A stretch of 64,000 bases of DNA from Brevundimonas sp. SGAir0440 (GTDB lineage: Bacteria > Pseudomonadota > Alphaproteobacteria > Caulobacterales > Caulobacteraceae). This document shows positions 16,675 through 24,077 of the stretch, one piece after another. A program made the translations under genes and the position numbers. The notes beneath the pieces were generated by a model. That model saw only the letters and a program-made list of their open reading frames with translations. It was not told where the DNA came from and ran no database searches. The stretch lies in the NCBI RefSeq assembly GCF_005484585.1, contig NZ_CP039435.1, forward strand, positions 1,426,001-1,490,000. The letters run 5' to 3'. Each line of letters begins with the position of its first letter. The stretch's first letter is position 1.

Positions 16675-18285
16675 TCAGGCGACGGCGCGATCGGCTTGGT
16701 CCTGCTCGTCGGCGGCGGAGATAGCGGCGTTCATCGCCATCCGCAGGCGTTCAGGCTTGATGGGCTTTTCTACGACGGCGGCCATGCCGATCGACAGATA
16801 GTGTTTGGCGTCTTCGGGGTCCGCATTCGCGGTCAGGGCCACGATCGGCACGCGGCCGACGGCGCCGGGCAGGGCGCGAATGGCCTGTGTCGCCTGAACG
16901 CCGTCCATTCGGGGCATCTTGATGTCCATCAGGACCAGATCGTAGCGGCTTTCCTGTACGGCCTGAAGCGCCTCGAGACCGTCCTCGGCCAGTTCGGAAC
17001 TGCAGCCGAACATCTCGCACAGCGCCTGGGCGACGACGCGGTTTGTGGCGTTGTCGTCGACGATCAGGATATGTGGCGCGGATTTCAGGTCCAGGCCCGA
17101 CAGATCCGACACGTTCGAGTGCGCCTCCGCCTCGACGACCGCGCGGGGCGCGGTCAGATCGAAGGCGAAGGTGGCGCCGCGTCCCTTGTTGTTCTCGGCC
17201 CAGATCCGGCCGTCCATCCGGTCGATGACCTGACGACAGATCGACAGACCCAGGCCGGCGCCGTCGGGGCCGGAACCATGAACGAAGGGCTCGAAGATGG
17301 AATCGACGCGTTCCGGCTCGACGCCCGGGCCGTCATCGCGGATGCGGGCTTCCATGTGGATGCGGTCGCCCTCGACCCAGGCCTTGAGACCGGCCTCAAC
17401 CACGCCGTTGCGGGCGAACTTCAGCGCATTGCCGATCAGGTTGTTGAACACCTGCTTCAGGCGCACGCCGTCGATGACGGCCGCCAGTTCGGTGTCGCCT
17501 TCGTAGCCGACGAGCAGGGTCACGCCGTCCTGAGAGGCGCGCGGTTCCCACATCGACTGAATGTCGTCCATGACGGCGCGCAGGGCGGTCGGCTCGGTCT
17601 TCAGTTCCAGTTCGCCGGCCTCGGCCTTGGACAGGTCCACTGCGTCCTGGAGGATGCGCAGCAGTGTCTCGGAGGAGTCGACGATGGTCTGGACGTGCGC
17701 CTGAGCCGCCGTATTCAACGGCTGGCGGCGGAGCAGTTCGGCGACAGCCAGGACGCCGTTCATCGGCGTGCGCAGCTCGTGGCTCATGATGGCCAGGAAC
17801 TGGCTCTTGGCGCGGGCGGCGGCGATGGCCTGGGCGCGGGTGTCGCTGAGGATCGCCGCCTGTTCGGCCAGTTCAGCGTTCTGCTCGCGCTGCCGCGTGT
17901 TGACGGCCTGCAAAAGGGTGGCGGCGGTGCCCACGCCCCAATAGGCGCCGTTCTTGGTGACGATGAAGCCGCGCAACAGGGCGGCCGGACCGCCCTTCAG
18001 CATGATGTCGCAAAAGGCGTCGATGCGGACGCCGGCCTCCACCACGGCCGGCTCGGCATCCATGGCGAAGGTGATGGGACGAAGGTCGTAAAGGGCGTGG
18101 CCGAAGCGGGCGGCGATCTTCTGAAGGAAGGCGGTGCGTTCGACCAGGCCGACGGGGCGGTCGCCATCGACCACGGGAATGACCAGCGTATCCGGCTCGC
18201 ATTCGAAACGCGCCAGAACCTCGCAGCCGAGAGTCGTCGGCGCAACCGGCTTTGGACGCTCGGAAAGGGTCTCGATGGTCGGCAT
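16675..18285 (-). CDS. Hybrid sensor histidine kinase with an N-terminal CBS-like region
   Basis: A 536-residue soluble kinase. Residues about 20-125 resemble a CBS pair (TLVIPVVDGDRPVGLVERTAFL, later GFIVTKNGAYWGVGT), a layout also found ahead of GGDEF domains. A coiled coil follows (about 127-160), then HisKA with His169 in MSHELRTPMNG, a HATPase with NLIGNALKFA, DDGPGV and GAGLGLSICRQ, and a C-terminal receiver with DLVLMDIKMPRMDG as the phospho-acceptor segment. It is cytosolic, so the signal is probably internal. It is convergent with the exonuclease gene (three bases apart). Confidence 0.9.
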   Translation of the reverse strand: MPTIETLSERPKPVAPTTLGCEVLARFECEPDTLVIPVVDGDRPVGLVERTAFLQKIAARFGHALYDLRPITFAMDAEPAVVEAGVRIDAFCDIMLKGGPAALLRGFIVTKNGAYWGVGTAATLLQAVNTRQREQNAELAEQAAILSDTRAQAIAAARAKSQFLAIMSHELRTPMNGVLAVAELLRRQPLNTAAQAHVQTIVDSSETLLRILQDAVDLSKAEAGELELKTEPTALRAVMDDIQSMWEPRASQDGVTLLVGYEGDTELAAVIDGVRLKQVFNNLIGNALKFARNGVVEAGLKAWVEGDRIHMEARIRDDGPGVEPERVDSIFEPFVHGSGPDGAGLGLSICRQVIDRMDGRIWAENNKGRGATFAFDLTAPRAVVEAEAHSNVSDLSGLDLKSAPHILIVDDNATNRVVAQALCEMFGCSSELAEDGLEALQAVQESRYDLVLMDIKMPRMDGVQATQAIRALPGAVGRVPIVALTANADPEDAKHYLSIGMAAVVEKPIKPERLRMAMNAAISAADEQDQADRAVA

Positions 18286-18331
18286 ACTGCCCGGAACTCC
18301 TACTCATTGTGAGTAAAAGCCCGAATCGCTT

Positions 18332-18378
18332 GCGGATTAGTTAAGCGGCGTCATCCAAGACGCAAATCCGCCTTTTTT
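18332..18378 (+). terminator. First terminator-like hairpin in the queC leader
   Basis: A two-part stem: outer GCGGATT (18332-18338) with AATCCGC (18365-18371), inner GCGTC (18348-18352) with GACGC (18359-18363) and loop ATCCAA, followed by CTTTTTT. It has the form of a + strand intrinsic terminator, yet the nearest upstream gene is on the other strand. It therefore sits in the leader of queC or ends an unseen short transcript. Confidence 0.55.
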
Positions 18379-18384
18379 GCTCAA

Positions 18385-18440
18385 GGGGTGGGTCTGGTGT
18401 ATGAGGCCCGCCCGACCCATCTGGGTCCCCATCCCTTTTT
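18385..18440 (+). terminator. Second terminator-like hairpin in the queC leader
   Basis: GGGGTGGG (18385-18392) can pair with CCCATCCC (18428-18435), one G-U pair, followed at once by TTTTT. The enclosed 35 bases contain GACCCA/TGGGTC, which could form an alternative fold. The T run lies about 38 bases before the queC ATG. Confidence 0.4.
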
Positions 18441-18477
18441 GCATGCGCGCGGCCGACCGGCCGACCGCAGATTCGTC

Positions 18478-19197
18478 ATGAGCGCCATGCTGGAAAAGAA
18501 GCCTAAATCGGCCTTGGTTCTGTTCTCCGGCGGGCAGGACAGCGCGACCTGCCTGGCCTGGGCGCTGAAGCGGTTCGAGCGGGTGGAGACGGTCGGGTTC
18601 GACTATGGCCAGCGCCACCTGGTGGAGATGCAGGCGCGTCAGTCCGTGCGCGACGGAATGAAGACGGCTCTGCCGCAGTGGGCCGATCGCCTGGGCGACG
18701 ACCATGTGGTGGACTTGACCGGATACGGCCGGATCGCCGAGAGCGCCCTGACCGCCGACCGCAAGATCGAAATGGACGCGCGCGGCCTGCCGACGACCTT
18801 CGTGCCGGGTCGCAATCTGATCTTTCTGGTCGCAGCCGCGGCGCTCGCGGATCGGCGAGGACTGGACGTGCTGGTCGGCGGCATGTGCGAGACGGATTAT
18901 TCGGGCTATCCGGACTGCCGCCACGAGACGATGGAGGCGATGGCGCGGGCGCTGTCGCTGGGACTGGACAAGCCGGTCGTCATCGACACGCCCCTGATGT
19001 GGTTGACCAAGGCCCAGACCTGGGACCTTGCGGACAGGATCGGCGGCGACAGGCTGATCGATCTGATCATCGAGGATAGCCATACCTGCTATCAGGGCGA
19101 CCGGACGCATCGACATGCCTGGGGCTATGGCTGCGGGTCTTGCCCGGCCTGCGAACTGCGCGCGGCCGGTTATGACGAATGGGCGTCGGGGCGATGA
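18478..19197 (+). CDS. queC: 7-cyano-7-deazaguanine (preQ0) synthase
   Basis: A 239-residue enzyme that converts 7-carboxy-7-deazaguanine to preQ0 with ATP and ammonia. Seen: the PP-loop FSGGQDSAT near residue 17, [17 protein letters not shown], and the C-terminal zinc site with [10 protein letters not shown]. Start [10 protein letters not shown] at 18478. First gene of the queCED operon; its stop overlaps the queE ATG. Confidence 0.96.
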   Translation: MSAMLEKKPKSALVLFSGGQDSATCLAWALKRFERVETVGFDYGQRHLVEMQARQSVRDGMKTALPQWADRLGDDHVVDLTGYGRIAESALTADRKIEMDARGLPTTFVPGRNLIFLVAAAALADRRGLDVLVGGMCETDYSGYPDCRHETMEAMARALSLGLDKPVVIDTPLMWLTKAQTWDLADRIGGDRLIDLIIEDSHTCYQGDRTHRHAWGYGCGSCPACELRAAGYDEWASGR

Positions 19198-19829
19198 CCT
19201 ATTCGGCCAAGGAAGTGTTCCTGACGGTTCAGGGCGAGGGCGGACAGGCGGGGCGACCGGCGGTCTTCCTGCGGTTCGCCGGCTGCAATCTGTGGAGCGG
19301 GCGCGAGCAGGATCGGGCCAGCGCCGTCTGCACCTTCTGCGACACCGACTTTGTCGGCGTCGACGGCGACGGGGGCGGCAAGTTCGCGACGGCGGACCTG
19401 CTGGCCGATCACGTCGCGGCGATGTGGCGCGGGCGTGAAGGCGATCCGAAACTGGTGGTCTGCACGGGCGGTGAGCCCTTGTTGCAGCTGGATGGCCCGC
19501 TGATCGACGCGCTGCATGCGCGCGGTTTCGAAATCGCCATCGAATCGAACGGTACGATCGCAGCGCCGGACGGCGTCGACTGGATCTGCATCAGTCCCAA
19601 GGCCGATGCGGATGTGGTTCAGACGCGCGGGGCCGAGCTGAAACTGGTCTTCCCCCAGCCCAAGGCTATGCCGGATCGGTTCGAACATATGGATTTCGAA
19701 CGGTTCTGGCTTCAGCCGATGGACGGGCCGGATCAGGTCGAGAACACCGCCGCCGCCATCGAATACTGCCTGACCCACCCACAGTGGCGCTTAAGCGTCC
19801 AGACCCACAAATACATCGGCGTCCGCTAA
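19194..19829 (+). CDS. queE: 7-carboxy-7-deazaguanine synthase (radical SAM)
   Basis: A 211-residue enzyme that rearranges 6-carboxy-tetrahydropterin to 7-carboxy-7-deazaguanine. The cluster motif is the C-X14-C-X2-C variant known in QueE, spanning GCNLWSG to CTFCDTDF, rather than the usual CX3CX2C. Also seen: TVQGEG near the start, TGGEPLLQ, and IAIESNGT. The ATG at 19194 overlaps the end of queC; the stop overlaps the queD ATG by one base. Confidence 0.95.
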   Translation: MTYSAKEVFLTVQGEGGQAGRPAVFLRFAGCNLWSGREQDRASAVCTFCDTDFVGVDGDGGGKFATADLLADHVAAMWRGREGDPKLVVCTGGEPLLQLDGPLIDALHARGFEIAIESNGTIAAPDGVDWICISPKADADVVQTRGAELKLVFPQPKAMPDRFEHMDFERFWLQPMDGPDQVENTAAAIEYCLTHPQWRLSVQTHKYIGVR

Positions 19830-20197
19830 TGCCCGTCTTCGAGATCACCAAACAGGCGACCTTCGACGCCGCCCACCACTTCCCGAACGAGCCCGAGGGC
19901 AGCATCTATCGCCGCGTCCACGGCCATTCCTTCACGGTCGAGGCGACGGTTCGGTCCGAGGTGCTGGACGTCGAACACGGCTGGGTCGCGGACCTGGGCG
20001 CGCTCGACAGGGCGCTGAAGGCTGCGGCCGAGACGCTGGATCACGGCATGCTGAACGAGCACGAGGGACTGGAGCTGCCCAGTCTGGAAAACCTGTGCCT
20101 GTGGTTCGCCAAGACGCTGAAACCCGAGTGGCCGGGCCTTTGCCGGATTCAGGTGGCGCGGCCGACGATCAACGAGCGCTGCCTTCTAAGTCTCTGA
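19829..20197 (+). CDS. queD: 6-carboxy-5,6,7,8-tetrahydropterin synthase
   Basis: A 122-residue PTPS-family enzyme making 6-carboxy-tetrahydropterin from dihydroneopterin triphosphate, the step before QueE. Seen: FDAAHHF and YRRVHGHSFTVEATV (zinc-binding His residues), LDHGMLNE, and the C-terminal acid block RPTINERC. The start overlaps the queE stop by one base. It is convergent with a lipoprotein gene that ends next to it. Confidence 0.95.
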   Translation: MPVFEITKQATFDAAHHFPNEPEGSIYRRVHGHSFTVEATVRSEVLDVEHGWVADLGALDRALKAAAETLDHGMLNEHEGLELPSLENLCLWFAKTLKPEWPGLCRIQVARPTINERCLLSL

Positions 20198-20198
20198 T

Positions 20199-20477
20199 CT
20201 AGCAGCGTTTGCCTTGGCGTTGTCGCTGTTCGCAGCGGCGTTGTTCGCGTTCATAGTCGCGCTGTTCACGCTCGCGACGCAGTTTGGTTTCCTCGTCCGA
20301 GGTGGTGACGGCGTCGAAGCCGGCGCCGACGACCGCGCCGGTGGCTTTCGCCGTCCCGCCGACGACCGCAGCGGTCCCGCCGACGACGGCGCCGATAAGG
20401 CAGCCCTGCAGCATCAGACAACCGCCCAACACGACGACGACTTGGGATACGGAAACGAGGCGATTTCGACGACGCAT
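20199..20477 (-). CDS. Small lipoprotein with a glycine-rich segment
   Basis: A 92-residue protein with a basic start, a hydrophobic segment and the lipobox LQGC. A Gly/Ala/Val-rich segment follows (IGAVVGGTAAVVGGTAKATGAVVGAG), then a charged Arg/Glu/Gln-rich C-terminus ending in Cys. The ATG at 20477 is chosen because GGAG lies eight bases before it; GTG at 20486 is less likely. It is probably outer-membrane anchored, with no known role. Confidence 0.65.
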   Translation of the reverse strand: MRRRNRLVSVSQVVVVLGGCLMLQGCLIGAVVGGTAAVVGGTAKATGAVVGAGFDAVTTSDEETKLRREREQRDYEREQRRCEQRQRQGKRC

Positions 20478-20533
20478 GGGCGACACTCCAGAGATTTGGA
20501 ATAGTCGTCGATAATGATGAATGAGGGCTGACT

Positions 20534-21382
20534 TCAGGCGGGACGTTGCGGCAGCAGTTTGCGGCGTTGGCGCGACAGGGCCAGCGGCGTTCCATCAGCG
20601 CCCCAGGCGATCGCCTCGTCCACCGTCCAGCCCAGGCCGAGGTCCAGCATCCTGAATTCGAAGAAAGCCCAGCCGTCCGGCGCGGTCTGCGGCGTCGGAT
20701 CGGTCAGGATGTCGATGCGCAGATCGACGGTGGTCATGGCGGCCGGGGTCTTGGACGCGGTCCAGGCGGGCGGATACAGCGCGTCCAGCAGGTAGCACAG
20801 GCCGACCTCATCCAAAGGCCGGCCGTCGGCCATCCGCATCCAGGTGCGCTCGATCACCGGCTTGCCCTCATTGCCGCCCAGGATGTTGGGGCCGCCGTCG
20901 AAGCGGTATTCGACGTGCTGGGCGAAGTGCGGCGACATCGGCCCGCGTATCGTGGCCCTGGAGTCCAGCCTTTCCAGCGGCGGGGGCGGCGCGTGCAACG
21001 GCGTCAGCGGAGGCGGCGCGGCGTCCAGCCCATAGGTGCCGGTGGCGTGGTGGGTCATGCGCCCGTCCTGCTCGGCCTCGACCGCGGCATACAGAACATT
21101 GCGGCCGCCGCGCAGCAGGCGAGGGCGAAAGGCGACCTGTTCACCGAACCTGGCCGCCGACAGATATTGGACCGACAAGGTCCGAAGGGGCGCCGCCAGC
21201 GCCAGTCCCTGTCGCATCGACTGGGCGCACAGGGCCGCCAGCAGCCCGCCGAACGGAAAGCCCTTCTCCGGCGCCATGCTCGATGGGCCATTCGAGAAAT
21301 GACCCGGCACGGGCGCGGACAGACCGCCGTCTTCGAGGACCTGGAAGGTCAGGGCGGCGTCGAGAGAAATGGGCGGCGTCAT
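20534..21382 (-). CDS. TesB-like acyl-CoA thioesterase (double hot-dog)
   Basis: A 282-residue double hot-dog protein. Seen: FPFGGLLAALCAQSMRQ and LSVQYLSAARFGEQVAFRPRLLRGGRN in the first half, and IERTWMRMADGRPLD, MTTVDLRIDI and WTVDEAIAWGADGTPLALSRQ in the second. This matches the thioesterase family (DUF4442/TesB-like) that hydrolyses acyl-CoA. ATG at 21382 fits the conserved start. Divergent from an HxlR regulator across 180 bp, so likely its target. Confidence 0.8.
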   Translation of the reverse strand: MTPPISLDAALTFQVLEDGGLSAPVPGHFSNGPSSMAPEKGFPFGGLLAALCAQSMRQGLALAAPLRTLSVQYLSAARFGEQVAFRPRLLRGGRNVLYAAVEAEQDGRMTHHATGTYGLDAAPPPLTPLHAPPPPLERLDSRATIRGPMSPHFAQHVEYRFDGGPNILGGNEGKPVIERTWMRMADGRPLDEVGLCYLLDALYPPAWTASKTPAAMTTVDLRIDILTDPTPQTAPDGWAFFEFRMLDLGLGWTVDEAIAWGADGTPLALSRQRRKLLPQRPA

Positions 21383-21562
21383 TGCGCAATCCTGCGTCAG
21401 GCGAAGAAGCGGCGGAAGACCTGATGACGATCTCCCGCCGAAGTCCAAGGAACAAGGCGGCGAACCGGGAGGTCTGCACGTCCGTTGCGAAACAAGACTG
21501 ACTTGGAGCGTTCGGATTTGCAACCCTTGCCAAATGCCTGACGCGGCGTCACTTTCGCGCCT

Positions 21563-22051
21563 ATGGGACGCACCGCCGACTACAGCCGCCAAAGCTGCTC
21601 CATCGCCGCCACGCTTGAGGTGATCGGGGATCCCTGGACCCTGCTGGTCATTCGAGACGCCTTCAACGGCGTCAGCCGGTTCGAACAGTGGCAAGACAAT
21701 CTGGGCGTGGCGCGCAACGTCCTGGCCGCCCGGCTCAAAAGCCTGGTCCAGCATGGCGTGCTAGAGCCGCGCCTGTATTCCGAACGCCCGCCGCGCAACG
21801 AATATGTCCTGACCGCCAAGGGCAAGGATCTGTACGGCGTTCTGGTCACCTTGCACGGATGGGGGAACAAGCACGTCTATGGCGACGCCGACAGCGGCAT
21901 CGACATGGTCCACAAGACTTGCGGCCATTCCCTGACCCCGCGCATCGCCTGCGGCTGCTGCGGCGAAATCGTCAAACCGAGGGATATCGCCCTGACCCGC
22001 GCCGAGAACCGGCCGACAGTCGGCGACGTGATGCCCAAGGAAGCGGCCTAG
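21563..22051 (+). CDS. HxlR-family transcriptional regulator
   Basis: A 162-residue winged-helix regulator. Seen: CSIAATLEVIGDPWTLLVIRDAF (conserved HxlR start with Cys), RFEQWQDNLGVARNVLAARLKSLVQHGVLE (recognition region), and PRNEYVLTAKGKDLYGVL (wing). The C-terminus adds about 50 residues with CGHSLTPRIACGCCGE, a possible metal or thiol site. HxlR proteins often sense thiol or electrophile stress. Confidence 0.9.
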   Translation: MGRTADYSRQSCSIAATLEVIGDPWTLLVIRDAFNGVSRFEQWQDNLGVARNVLAARLKSLVQHGVLEPRLYSERPPRNEYVLTAKGKDLYGVLVTLHGWGNKHVYGDADSGIDMVHKTCGHSLTPRIACGCCGEIVKPRDIALTRAENRPTVGDVMPKEAA

Positions 22052-22059
22052 GCCCGTTC

Positions 22060-22082
22060 CTGCTGACGCTTTCTGGCAGCAG
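22060..22082. promoter_or_regulatory. Operator-like element before the WYL regulator
   Basis: A 23-bp element: CTGCTGACG, four bases (CTTT), CTGGCAGCAG. The ends are inverted repeats (CTGCTG/CAGCAG). It lies 18 bp before the GTG of the regulator. An element of the same length and 19 identical bases occurs before the VOC gene at 22796, differing only in the central four bases. Confidence 0.7.
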
Positions 22083-22100
22083 GGCTGCTAGGATCGCGGG

Positions 22101-22802
22101 GTGTCACGCTCTGAACGCCTTCTCGATCTGCTGAACGTCCTGCGGCGGCATCGTCGTCCGGTGACCGGGCAGGTGTTGGCCGAGGAGATGGGCGTCAGTC
22201 TGCGGACGCTTTACCGCGACATCGCCAGCCTGCAGGCGCAAGGGGCGACGATCGAAGGGGAGGCGGGGGTCGGCTATGTGCTGAAGCCGGGCTTCATGCT
22301 GCCGCCGTTGATGTTCACCCCGGAAGAGATCGAGGCCCTGGTGCTGGGGTCGCGCTGGGTGGCGGATCGGGCTGATCCGCGCATGCGCGATGCGGCGCTG
22401 GCGGCGCTGGGACGGATTTCGGCGGTGTTGCCGCCGGATCTGCGCGACGAGATGGATACCTCGGCCCTGCTGGTCGTGCCGGGCGAGCCGTTCCCGGCGG
22501 ATCGGGTCGATCCGGCCTTAATAAGGAAAGCGATCCGCACCGAGCGACGGCTGAAGCTGTGTTACCGCGACGAGGCGGGGTCGGCGTCCGAGCGTGTCGT
22601 CTGGCCGTTCGCCCTGGCCTTCTTCGACCGGGTGCGATTGCTGATCGCCTGGTGCGAACTGCGCGGTGATTTCCGCAGCTTCCGCACCGACCGCATCGTC
22701 GAGGCGGAGGTGATGGAGGCGCGGTATCCGACGCGTCGACAGGCGCTGATGAAGACCTGGCGCGAGGCGCATGAAAGATCGCGGTCAGGCGACGGCTGCT
22801 GA
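22101..22802 (+). CDS. YafY-type HTH and WYL-domain transcriptional regulator
   Basis: A 233-residue regulator. Residues about 4-58 are an HTH_11 domain (RLLDLLNVLRRHRRPVTGQVLAEEMGVSLRTLYRDI). Residues about 135-205 are a WYL domain (AIRTERRLKLCYRDEAG, then ERVVWPFALAFFDRVRLLIAWCELRGDFRSFRTDRI). Such proteins often act with an adjacent VOC or enzyme gene. GTG at 22101 is the start. Its last codons overlap the second operator-like element. Confidence 0.92.
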   Translation: MSRSERLLDLLNVLRRHRRPVTGQVLAEEMGVSLRTLYRDIASLQAQGATIEGEAGVGYVLKPGFMLPPLMFTPEEIEALVLGSRWVADRADPRMRDAALAALGRISAVLPPDLRDEMDTSALLVVPGEPFPADRVDPALIRKAIRTERRLKLCYRDEAGSASERVVWPFALAFFDRVRLLIAWCELRGDFRSFRTDRIVEAEVMEARYPTRRQALMKTWREAHERSRSGDGC

Positions 22803-22818
22803 CGGAAACTGGCAGCAG
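22796..22818. promoter_or_regulatory. Operator-like element before the VOC gene
   Basis: A 23-bp element: CTGCTGACG, four bases (GAAA), CTGGCAGCAG. It overlaps the stop codon of the WYL regulator and ends 45 bp before the ATG of the VOC gene. See the matching element at 22060. Confidence 0.7.
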
Positions 22819-22863
22819 CGAGCGGTAGGGTTCGGCGTGTTGGAAACACGAGGGGCCGGGCTG

Positions 22864-23214
22864 ATGAGCGAGATCGAGGATATTCTTCTGGCCGTTGCGG
22901 ACCCGGAGGTCAGCGCGCGCTTTTATGCCAGTCTGCTGGGTTGTCGGCCTGTGGTGGCGGGACCGGACCGGGCCTTGTTCAAGCTGACTTCGGGCCGGGC
23001 TCTTGGGCTGCTGCGGCGTGCCGGAGATCGGCGCGAGGTGTGCGAGGTGGACTTTCCGCTGGAGGGCACCGAGGCGGTGGATCAGGCGCATATCGATTGG
23101 TGGGATCGCGGGGCGCGCATTCTGACGCCGCCGACGGACGCCGCACCGGGCCGCAGCTTCGTGGCGGGCGACCCGGACGGCCATCGGCTGAGAGTCTACG
23201 CCGTCGCGGCGTGA
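22864..23214 (+). CDS. VOC-family protein beside the WYL regulator
   Basis: A 116-residue glyoxalase/bleomycin-resistance fold protein. Seen: EDILLAVADPEVSARFYASLLG at the start and RSFVAGDPDGHRLRVYAVA at the end. The classical C-terminal Glu ligand is replaced by Arg in HRLRVY, so a glyoxalase I-type metal site is incomplete; a binding or sequestration role is possible. ATG at 22864 follows the second copy of the 23-bp operator-like element, so it is probably controlled by the WYL regulator. Confidence 0.85.
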   Translation: MSEIEDILLAVADPEVSARFYASLLGCRPVVAGPDRALFKLTSGRALGLLRRAGDRREVCEVDFPLEGTEAVDQAHIDWWDRGARILTPPTDAAPGRSFVAGDPDGHRLRVYAVAA

Positions 23215-23220
23215 AGGTGA

Positions 23221-23913
23221 TCAGACCTCGGCTTCGAGTCGGTATCCGACGCCGCGCACATTGCTCAGCAGACCGGCGGCGTCGGCGGCGTCCAGCTTGC
23301 GGCGCAGGTGGCTGACGTGGCTGTCGATGGTGCGTTCCAGAACCGCCTGATTGGGGAAGCAGGCCTGCATGATCTCGCTGCGGCTAAAGACGCGCAGGGG
23401 CGTGTGGGCCATGTGGGCCAAAATGCGGAACTCCGTCAGGGTCAGGTCCAGCCGGCGCTTGCCCGACGGCGTCAGGATCGCCGCCAGATAGTTTTCCAAC
23501 TGCACCTCCAGCGGACCGACGCGCAGGGTCTTGGCGGCCCGGCCGCCGCCGCCGCTGCGTCGCAGGATGGTCTGGATCGAGGCCGTGACCTGGGCCGGCT
23601 TGAACGGCTTGGCGATATAGTCGTCCGCCCCGATCCGCAGCGCCTGCAGTTTGTCGGCGGCCTCGTCCCGGTCGCCGACCATGATGACGGGCGTTTCGCC
23701 GCGCCGACGCAGTTCGCCCAGCACATCCCAACCGTCCCGCACGGGCAGGCGGACGCTGAGCAGGGCGAGATCGGGTTTGAGCGACGCATGCAGGTCGGCC
23801 GCCTGCTGGCCGTCGGCGGCGACGACGGTGCGAAAGCCGTCCCGACGCAGGGCGGCGTCCAGGATTTCGACGCCCTCGGCGGCGTCATCGGCGATCAGGA
23901 TCAGGCTGCTCAT
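23221..23913 (-). CDS. OmpR-type response regulator without the phospho-acceptor Asp
   Basis: A 230-residue protein with an N-terminal receiver fold and a C-terminal winged helix (LTLTEFRILAHMAHTPLRVFSRSEIMQACF, TIDSHVSHLRRKL, VRGVGYRLE). The receiver keeps the acidic pair (Asp9-Asp10) and the Lys of AKPF (Lys102). The position of the phosphorylated Asp is Ser53 (DLALLSVRLP), and the conserved Thr/Ser is Gly80 (PVIMVGDRDE). It should not be phosphorylated in the normal way. ATG at 23913 has GGAGA before it. No kinase gene is adjacent. Confidence 0.88.
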   Translation of the reverse strand: MSSLILIADDAAEGVEILDAALRRDGFRTVVAADGQQAADLHASLKPDLALLSVRLPVRDGWDVLGELRRRGETPVIMVGDRDEAADKLQALRIGADDYIAKPFKPAQVTASIQTILRRSGGGGRAAKTLRVGPLEVQLENYLAAILTPSGKRRLDLTLTEFRILAHMAHTPLRVFSRSEIMQACFPNQAVLERTIDSHVSHLRRKLDAADAAGLLSNVRGVGYRLEAEV

Positions 23914-24021
23914 GGCGTCTCCGAACGCCGCCATCGCGCCAGATCGTCGCGTCGTCCAGCAAAACCAGACGGCTGCGGTGAAGTTTCATATCGCCGTCGC
24001 AAAGCCTTCACGCAGACGAAG

Positions 24022-24052
24022 AAAAACCCCCTTCCGCCGTGGCGGAAGGGGG
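24022..24052 (-). terminator. Intrinsic terminator after the TonB-dependent receptor gene
   Basis: A perfect 12-pair hairpin (CCCCCTTCCGCC / GGCGGAAGGGGG) with TTTTT following on the minus strand, about 25 bases past the receptor stop codon. Confidence 0.92.
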
Positions 24053-24077
24053 CCAGTCGGTCGTTCGGGAGGAACGC

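Noticed and set aside
18286..18477. A preQ1 riboswitch before queC
   Set aside because: No match to the conserved preQ1-I, -II or -III aptamer sequences could be seen. Only terminator-like hairpins are present, reported as such.
20546..21424. A 292-codon + strand frame opposite the TesB-like thioesterase
   Set aside because: Shadow frame; the thioesterase has two clear hot-dog halves and a good start.
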